Shown one piece after another: positions 1-3,912 of a stretch of DNA of 5,404 bases. The translations under genes were made by a program, and so were the position numbers. This DNA is from Acidobacteriaceae bacterium (GTDB taxonomy: Bacteria > Acidobacteriota > Terriglobia > Terriglobales > Acidobacteriaceae). The stretch covers positions 1 to 5,404 of the forward strand of contig JAOAPJ010000307.1 in the NCBI GenBank assembly GCA_025462805.1. The letters run 5' to 3'. The stretch's first letter is position 1. Each line of letters begins with the position of its first letter. The notes under the pieces are model-generated. The model did no database searches, was not told where the DNA came from, and was given only the letters and a program-made list of their open reading frames with translations.

Positions 1-816
1 CTCGTCGTCTATCTCACGGTCGGCGATCCGAACGTCGCCACCACGCGTGCCATCGCGCTCGCTGCCATTGACGCTGGCGCCGACGTGCTCGAGCTCGGCG
101 TGCCCTTCAGCGATCCGCTCGCCGATGGCCCGGTCATCGAACGCGCCAGCCACCGCGCCGTTGCCAACGGCACCACCATGGCCGACGTGCTCGCCCTGGC
201 CAGGGAGCTGCGCGCCGCGCGCCCCCAGGTCGGCCTCATCATCTTCTCTTACCTCAACCCCATCCTTCGCTACGGAAAAACCGCCGGCCGCACCTCCGCA
301 AGCGGCCGCGCAGCCGACACAGCCCTGAGTGGTGTCGGCATTTTTGACCGCTTCTGCCACGACGCGCGTGAGGCCGGCGTCGACGGCGTGCTCGCCACCG
401 ACCTCACTATCGAGGAAGCCGAGGGCTCCTATCTCACTGCCTTGCGCGCCGCGGGTCTCGCCCCCATCTTCCTCACCGCGCCCACCAGCACGGATGAGCG
501 GCTGGCCCGCATCGCGGCCGTCAGCGAAGGCTTCGTCTACGCCATCTCGCGTCTCGGCATCACCGGCACGCAGCAGACGCTCGCAGCAGACGCTCGCTCG
601 CTCGTCGAGCGCGTGCGGCGCTACACCAACCTTCCCATCGCGCTTGGCTTCGGCGTCTCCAATGCCAGCCACATCGCCGCCCTCGCAGAGTTTGCGGACG
701 CAGCAGTGGTGGGCAGCGCCATCGTCGGCCTGATCGAGAAGAGCACATCCGCTGAGGCGCCCGCCGCCGTGGCCCGCTTCATTGAGGGCCTGCGTCCCGT
801 CGCCGTCTCCCGGTAA
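1..816 (+). CDS. trpA: Tryptophan synthase alpha chain (5' end outside window)
   Basis: TrpA cleaves indole-3-glycerol phosphate to indole and glyceraldehyde 3-phosphate and passes the indole through a tunnel to TrpB; it is a cytoplasmic TIM barrel. The frame is open from base 1 and 271 residues are visible; about 15-20 N-terminal residues should lie upstream, so GTG at nt 85 is not the start. The signature ELGVPFSDPLADGP begins at visible residue 31. By alignment with E. coli TrpA, Glu31 and Asp42 match the catalytic pair Glu49 and Asp60. Further on are NPILRYG (86-92), GVDGVLATDL, the loop-6 segment SRLGITGT and the phosphate-binding GFGVSN and GSAIV. The oddity is an insertion of about 21 residues (visible 93-113) after NPILRYG, absent from E. 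coli TrpA. The frame stays open and all core motifs are present, so the protein is probably functional. Chorismate mutase follows 12 nt after the stop. Confidence 0.96.
   Translation, partial: LVVYLTVGDPNVATTRAIALAAIDAGADVLELGVPFSDPLADGPVIERASHRAVANGTTMADVLALARELRAARPQVGLIIFSYLNPILRYGKTAGRTSASGRAADTALSGVGIFDRFCHDAREAGVDGVLATDLTIEEAEGSYLTALRAAGLAPIFLTAPTSTDERLARIAAVSEGFVYAISRLGITGTQQTLAADARSLVERVRRYTNLPIALGFGVSNASHIAALAEFADAAVVGSAIVGLIEKSTSAEAPAAVARFIEGLRPVAVSR
276..345. repeat. Double inverted repeat bracketed by A5/T5 tracts, forming an in-frame insertion in trpA
   Basis: The segment coding for the extra TrpA residues (about nt 277-339) consists largely of two adjacent potential hairpins. 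The first pairs CGGCCGC (285-291) with GCGGCCG (302-308) around a 10-nt loop. The second pairs GCCGACAC (313-320) with GTGTCGGC (332-339) around an 11-nt loop, and its right arm ends where the alignment with normal TrpA resumes. The whole is bracketed by AAAAA (276-280) and TTTTT (341-345), which are complementary. Codons inside include AAA, ACA, AGT, GGT and GCA, less C-ending than the surrounding gene. Small palindromic elements inserted in frame in genes are known, for example the Rickettsia palindromic elements. Calling this one such an element is inference: no second copy is present in the window and no clear target duplication is visible. Confidence 0.55.
313..345 (+). terminator. Terminator-like hairpin plus T-run inside trpA
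   Basis: A perfect 8-bp stem (6 of 8 pairs G-C) with an 11-nt loop is followed by one A and then five T on the + strand, which is the layout of a weak intrinsic terminator. It lies in the middle of the trpA reading frame. Translating ribosomes would normally prevent the stem from forming, so it may only act when translation stalls or is absent, or not at all. The T-run is short, and stems of this size can arise by chance in GC-rich DNA. Confidence 0.25.
569..597 (+). repeat. 13-bp tandem duplication in trpA, running into a CGCT microrepeat
   Basis: CGCAGCAGACGCT occurs twice back to back (569-581 and 582-594), with period 13 holding to nt 597. It then merges into about 3.5 copies of CGCT (591-604). 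The repeat encodes part of TQQTLAADARSL just after the loop-6 motif. The period is not a multiple of three, so the two copies are read in different frames, and gain or loss of one copy would shift the trpA frame. The local protein length equals that of E. coli TrpA, so no net insertion is implied. Confidence 0.85.
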
Positions 817-828
817 ACTCGTTTCAAG

Positions 829-1131
829 ATGGATACCTCAAGCATGGACATCAGCGACTGGCGCACCCGTATCGATCGCCTGGACCTCGAAATCGTGGAA
901 CTGTTGAACCAGCGCGCAGAAGCCGCCCGCGCTATCGGCAAGCTCAAGGAAGCCACGGACATGCCGGTCTACGAGCCCAACCGGGAGCAGGTCATCTTCG
1001 AGAACGTGCGCTCCCAAAACCGCGGCCCCTTGCCCGACAGCGAGCTCGTCTACATCTATCAGCGCGTCGTGGCCGTCATGCGTTCCCTGCAGCGCAACGA
1101 GCTCGCCTCCCAGCAACCGGGCCATCCCTAG
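829..1131 (+). CDS. Chorismate mutase, AroQ class (type II, monofunctional)
   Basis: This enzyme converts chorismate to prephenate, the branch step towards phenylalanine and tyrosine, in the cytoplasm. The 100-residue all-helical protein has the length of a stand-alone AroQ domain. Aligned with the E. coli P-protein mutase domain, the active-site residues correspond well: Arg12 (R11), Arg29 (R28), Lys40 (K39), Glu49 (D48), Arg52 (R51), Glu53 (E52) and Gln88 (Q88). The Ser84 position is Met84. No prephenate dehydratase or dehydrogenase domain is attached. The ATG at 829 lies 12 nt after the trpA stop and lacks a strong Shine-Dalgarno sequence. An in-frame ATG at 844, giving a start MDISDWR, is a credible alternative. 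The tight spacing suggests co-transcription and perhaps translational coupling with trpA, putting a Phe/Tyr-branch enzyme in a Trp operon. A symbol such as aroH or aroQ would be a guess. Confidence 0.93.
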   Translation: MDTSSMDISDWRTRIDRLDLEIVELLNQRAEAARAIGKLKEATDMPVYEPNREQVIFENVRSQNRGPLPDSELVYIYQRVVAVMRSLQRNELASQQPGHP

Positions 1132-1161
1132 CCGCGCAGAGAGACCCGCGCAGAGAGACCC
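1132..1161 (+). repeat. 14-bp perfect tandem duplication directly after the chorismate mutase stop
   Basis: GCGCAGAGAGACCC occurs twice in a row (1134-1147 and 1148-1161). Period 14 extends back to nt 1132, and a degenerate third start, TCGCAGA, follows at 1162-1168. The repeat begins at the base after the TAG stop. It contains no inverted repeat and no T-run, so it is not a terminator by itself. It could be a replication-slippage product. Confidence 0.85.
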
Positions 1162-1212
1162 TCGCAGACGCCACACCGCTTACGTCTTCTTTACGGTTTT
1201 CATCCGCATCAG

Positions 1213-1232
1213 ACTAGAGCAGCTACTCTGGT
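1213..1232. promoter_or_regulatory. Imperfect 20-bp palindrome in the spacer upstream of kimA, possible operator
   Basis: ACTAGAGCAGCTACTCTGGT is a dyad centred on AGCT. Eight of its ten base pairs are complementary; the mismatches are T1215/G1230 and C1220/A1225. It lies about 110 bases before the kimA start and 80 bases after the chorismate mutase stop. Its size and symmetry suit a dimeric repressor site, but no family-specific consensus is recognised. I found no convincing -35/-10 pair in this 209-base spacer: a TAGATT at 1304-1309 and TTGCAG at 1277-1282 are separated by 21 bases, which is too far. The spacer also holds an alternating purine-pyrimidine run at 1294-1304. No riboswitch is recognised. 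Confidence 0.35.
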
Positions 1233-1340
1233 TGGGTTCCCGGGGCGCGCCCGTCCACAGTAGCAGCCCGGCGCAGTTGCAGCTCAGGGATATTGCGCGC
1301 GCGTAGATTCTAGATCCTGTCTGAAGCAAGGTCTTCTTAA

Positions 1341-3317
1341 ATGTCCATCACTGACTTCCTCATCGGCCGCCCTCTAGCCAACTCAGAGCAGCGCGCCGAA
1401 CAGATCGGCCCCGCCGCCGGCATCCCCATCTTTGGCCTCGATGCACTCTCTTCCGCGGCTTACGGACCCGAGGCCGCGCTCACTCTGCTCATCCCGCTGG
1501 GCCTTATGGGCGTCCGCTACATCGTGCCCATCACGTTCGCCATCATTGTTCTGCTCATCATCGTCTACTTCTCCTACCGGCAGACCATTGACGCATACCC
1601 CAACGGCGGCGGCTCCTACACCGTGGCCTCGGAGAATCTCGGTACCTATCCTGGGCTGCTCGCGGCTGCTGCCCTGATGACCGACTATGTCCTCACCGCT
1701 GCAGTGGGCATCTCCGCCGGCGTCGGCGCGCTCGTCTCCGTTGATCCGGGCGCCTTGCAGAAGCACACCCTCAGCATCTGTCTCGGCATCCTCCTCTTGC
1801 TCACCCTGGTCAACATGCGCGGCGTTCGCGAAACCGGAGGAGCGTTCCTGCTCCCCACCTATCTTTTCGTCGGCACCCTGTTGATCGTCATCGCCGTCGG
1901 CCTGGCAAAGTCCATCGCCAGCGGAGGACATCCCCATCCCGTCGTCCCTCCGCCGCAGCTTCCCCCCGGGACCGCTGCTGGTATCTCGTTGTGGCTGCTC
2001 CTGAAAGTATTCTCGAGCGGCTGCACCGCCATGACTGGCGTCGAAGCCGTATCCAATGGCGTGACCGCCTTCCGCGAACCGCGCCGCAAAATGGCGAAGG
2101 AAACACTCACGATCATCATCGTGCTCCTGATCGCGCTGCTCGCCGGCATCGCGCTTCTCTGCCGTGCCTATGGCATCGGCGCGGTCGACCCGGCCTCGCC
2201 TCACTACCAAAGCGTGCTCTCCGAACTCACTGCCGCCGTCATGGGTCGTGGCATCTTCTACTACGTCACCATCGGCTCCATCCTGGTGGTGCTCTCGCTC
2301 TCGGCCAACACTGCCTTCGCCGACTTCCCTCGCCTCACGCGCTCCATCGCGCTGAACAAGTACCTGCCGGGCGTCTTCATCATCCGCGGCCGCCGCCTTC
2401 TCTTCTCCCACGGCATCTACGCCCTGGCCATTTTCACCGCCATCCTGCTCATTGTCTTTCGCGGCGTCACGGATCGCCTCATCCCCCTCTACGCCATCGG
2501 CGCCTTCCTCGCCTTCACGCTCTCGCAGGCCGGCATGGTCGTGCACTGGCGCCAGCAGAAGGAGAGGGGTTCCGCAATTCACATGTTCATCAACGGCCTC
2601 GGCGCCGTCGCTACCGGCATCACCGTCATCGTCGTGCTCGTCGCCAAGTTCGCCGAGGGTGCCTGGATCACGGCCGTCCTCATCCCGCTCCTGATCCTTC
2701 TGATGGTGCGCGTGAAGAGGCACTACGACCGCGTCGAAGCCGAGGTGCGGTGCGATCGTCCACTCTCCCTGGAAGACATCCAGCCGCCCGTGGTGGTGCT
2801 GCCCATGGATCGTTGGAGCCGCATCACTGAGAAGGGCATGCGCTTCGCCCTCATGCTCTCGCGCGACATTCGCGCCGTGCACGTCCACATCGATGACGGA
2901 GACCCAGACACAACGCCAGACACCAAGCCCGAAGATGACGAGCTCACGCCCGTCTGGCGGAAGATGGTCGTCGCGCCGCTGACGGCAGCGCACATTGATG
3001 TCCCGGAGCTGGTGATCCTGCGCTCACCCTATCGCTTCATCGTCACTCCGCTGGTCGACTACATCCTGAAGCTCGAAGCCGCGAATCCCCACCGCCAGAT
3101 CGCCGTGCTCGTGCCCGAGCTGGTCGTCAGCAAATGGTGGCAGAACTTCCTGCACAATCAGCGTGCCCAGGTATTGAAGCTCCTGCTGCTGGTCAAAGGC
3201 AGTCAGCGCATCCTGGTCGTCAACATCCCCTGGTACCTCAACGAGCCGCATCCCCACCCCTCCAAGGAGGGCCAGGAAGTTACGGTAACCGTCCTTCCGG
3301 GAGTAAAGGCAGACTGA
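1341..3317 (+). CDS. kimA: KimA-family potassium transporter (APC superfamily)
   Basis: This is a probable proton-coupled high-affinity K+ importer of the inner membrane. It aligns along its length with Bacillus subtilis KimA (YdaO), recalled from memory: FLIGRPL at the N-terminus, LDALSSAAYG (33-42), AYPNGGGSY (85-93), TDYVLTAAVGISAG (114-127), FSSGCTAMTGVEAVSN (224-239), RLIPLYAIGAF (379-389), and HNQ (605-607) in the tail. Residues matching the K+ site are Asp34, Tyr41, Asp115, Tyr116, Thr119, Thr232, Glu235 and Tyr384; Ser125 of KimA is Gly123 here. About 12 membrane segments span roughly residues 30-457. Residues 460-658 form the cytosolic domain that in KimA mediates dimerisation and c-di-AMP control. 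It carries an extra acidic stretch (518-536) and a C-terminal tail beyond KimA's end. AAGG at 1328-1331, 9 nt upstream, supports the ATG. The 209-nt spacer suggests its own promoter. Confidence 0.9.
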   Translation: MSITDFLIGRPLANSEQRAEQIGPAAGIPIFGLDALSSAAYGPEAALTLLIPLGLMGVRYIVPITFAIIVLLIIVYFSYRQTIDAYPNGGGSYTVASENLGTYPGLLAAAALMTDYVLTAAVGISAGVGALVSVDPGALQKHTLSICLGILLLLTLVNMRGVRETGGAFLLPTYLFVGTLLIVIAVGLAKSIASGGHPHPVVPPPQLPPGTAAGISLWLLLKVFSSGCTAMTGVEAVSNGVTAFREPRRKMAKETLTIIIVLLIALLAGIALLCRAYGIGAVDPASPHYQSVLSELTAAVMGRGIFYYVTIGSILVVLSLSANTAFADFPRLTRSIALNKYLPGVFIIRGRRLLFSHGIYALAIFTAILLIVFRGVTDRLIPLYAIGAFLAFTLSQAGMVVHWRQQKERGSAIHMFINGLGAVATGITVIVVLVAKFAEGAWITAVLIPLLILLMVRVKRHYDRVEAEVRCDRPLSLEDIQPPVVVLPMDRWSRITEKGMRFALMLSRDIRAVHVHIDDGDPDTTPDTKPEDDELTPVWRKMVVAPLTAAHIDVPELVILRSPYRFIVTPLVDYILKLEAANPHRQIAVLVPELVVSKWWQNFLHNQRAQVLKLLLLVKGSQRILVVNIPWYLNEPHPHPSKEGQEVTVTVLPGVKAD

Positions 3318-3912
3318 CGCGTTGCGCCTGGTGTTGACCGTTGTCGAAGTGCTCCGTCAGCGTTCCGTTCAGGAAGTAGAAACCCTTCTGGGTGCTCATC
3401 GCCGCGCGCCCGCGATCGATCGATCCTGTGAAGCTCCACCACACCCCGTGCACCTGCCGCGTGATGAACGTGATCTCCGATCCTGAAATTGTCGTGCGCG
3501 AAAAAAAGAATGTCAGCGGCGCGCCCTGGTCGGAAGCGCCATCGCCCAGGCGCGTGATGTAGCCCTGCAGCCGCGTCTCCCCACCGCCCCCATTCAGGAT
3601 GATCTCGATCGCCTCGTTGCCATCGGGGTTCAGCGCGTACCCTCCGGACGCCTCCCCCGGCAGATTGGACTCGCCCGGCTGATACAGGGCTGTCTCCTCC
3701 TGCGGCAGTGCCTGCGCGCTGCGGCGCAGCAGTCGCGGCGTAGGAATCTGCTGCTGTGCCGTTGCGGGCGCCCCCGCAGGCACGAGCCATAGAGCCAGCA
3801 GCGCCGCTCGCCATGCAGCACCACAGGGCGAGCGCTGCCACCTGCTCTGCCCGCCGCTGCCCCTTCGGCTACTGTCCGGACATGCTCTTCTTGCGCGGCG
3901 CTTCAAACTCAT
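3280..3912 (-). CDS. Exported protein of unknown function
   Basis: The 210-residue protein has a long basic N-region (KRRARR at 4-9), a hydrophobic stretch (about 36-48, WRAALLALWLV nearby) and a likely signal peptidase I site after ATA (50-52), leaving a mature form that begins QQQIPTP. The core (about 92-188) alternates polar and hydrophobic residues in probable beta-strands, with GYITRLGDGASDQGAPL, TISGSEITFITRQVHGVWWSF and YFLNGTLTEHF. It resembles secreted hypothetical proteins I associate with acidobacteria, which share the ITR-G-D-SD-GAPL and VHGVW motifs; no function is known to me. There are no cysteines after the signal and no catalytic motif. I chose ATG at 3912 because GGCAGG lies 6 nt upstream and no closer in-frame ATG precedes the signal sequence; the frame is open back to 3993. 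The start overlaps the peptidase gene by 44 nt, which suggests coupling. The 3' end overlaps kimA by 38 nt. Confidence 0.75.
   Translation of the reverse strand: MSLKRRARRACPDSSRRGSGGQSRWQRSPCGAAWRAALLALWLVPAGAPATAQQQIPTPRLLRRSAQALPQEETALYQPGESNLPGEASGGYALNPDGNEAIEIILNGGGGETRLQGYITRLGDGASDQGAPLTFFFSRTTISGSEITFITRQVHGVWWSFTGSIDRGRAAMSTQKGFYFLNGTLTEHFDNGQHQAQRVSLPLLPEGRLP
3414..3425. repeat. Three tandem GATC units
   Basis: GATCGATCGATC is a 12-bp perfect palindrome inside the gene for the exported unknown protein, where it encodes part of GSIDRG. It gives three adjacent GATC sites, possible Dam-type methylation targets if the host has such an enzyme. It is probably a coding coincidence. Confidence 0.5.

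Noticed and set aside
85..87. GTG as the start of trpA
   Set aside because: The frame is open upstream to base 1 and encodes the conserved N-terminal LVVYLTVGDP and DAGADVLELG segments, so the real start is outside the window.
1243..1252. GGGCGCGCCC as a terminator after the chorismate mutase gene
   Set aside because: It is a continuous palindrome with no loop and no following T-run, so it does not form an intrinsic terminator.
1132..1340. A c-di-AMP (ydaO) riboswitch ahead of kimA
   Set aside because: I looked because KimA genes in Firmicutes carry one. The spacer is only 209 bases and shows no recognisable aptamer core or terminator/antiterminator pair. A covariance search would settle it.
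1991..2830. A 279-codon open frame on the + strand inside kimA
   Set aside because: It is Arg/His/Pro-rich low-complexity sequence in another frame of kimA, with no motif or ribosome binding site.
1383..2993. A 536-codon open frame on the - strand opposite kimA
   Set aside because: Its product is dominated by Asp, Glu, Gly, His and Gln with no recognisable fold. It is what GC-rich, C-ending codons of a membrane protein give when read antisense. The + strand frame matches KimA throughout.
3279..3289. GTTACGGTAAC at the end of the exported protein gene as a shared terminator
   Set aside because: Its 5-bp arms are separated by one base, too tight to form a hairpin, and there is no T-run on either side.
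3203..3841. A 212-codon - strand frame beginning with a hydrophobic, signal-like stretch
   Set aside because: It overlaps the exported protein in another frame and reaches far into kimA. Its body is Arg/Gly/Ala-rich without conserved motifs. The other frame has both a signal peptide and a coherent beta-rich domain.
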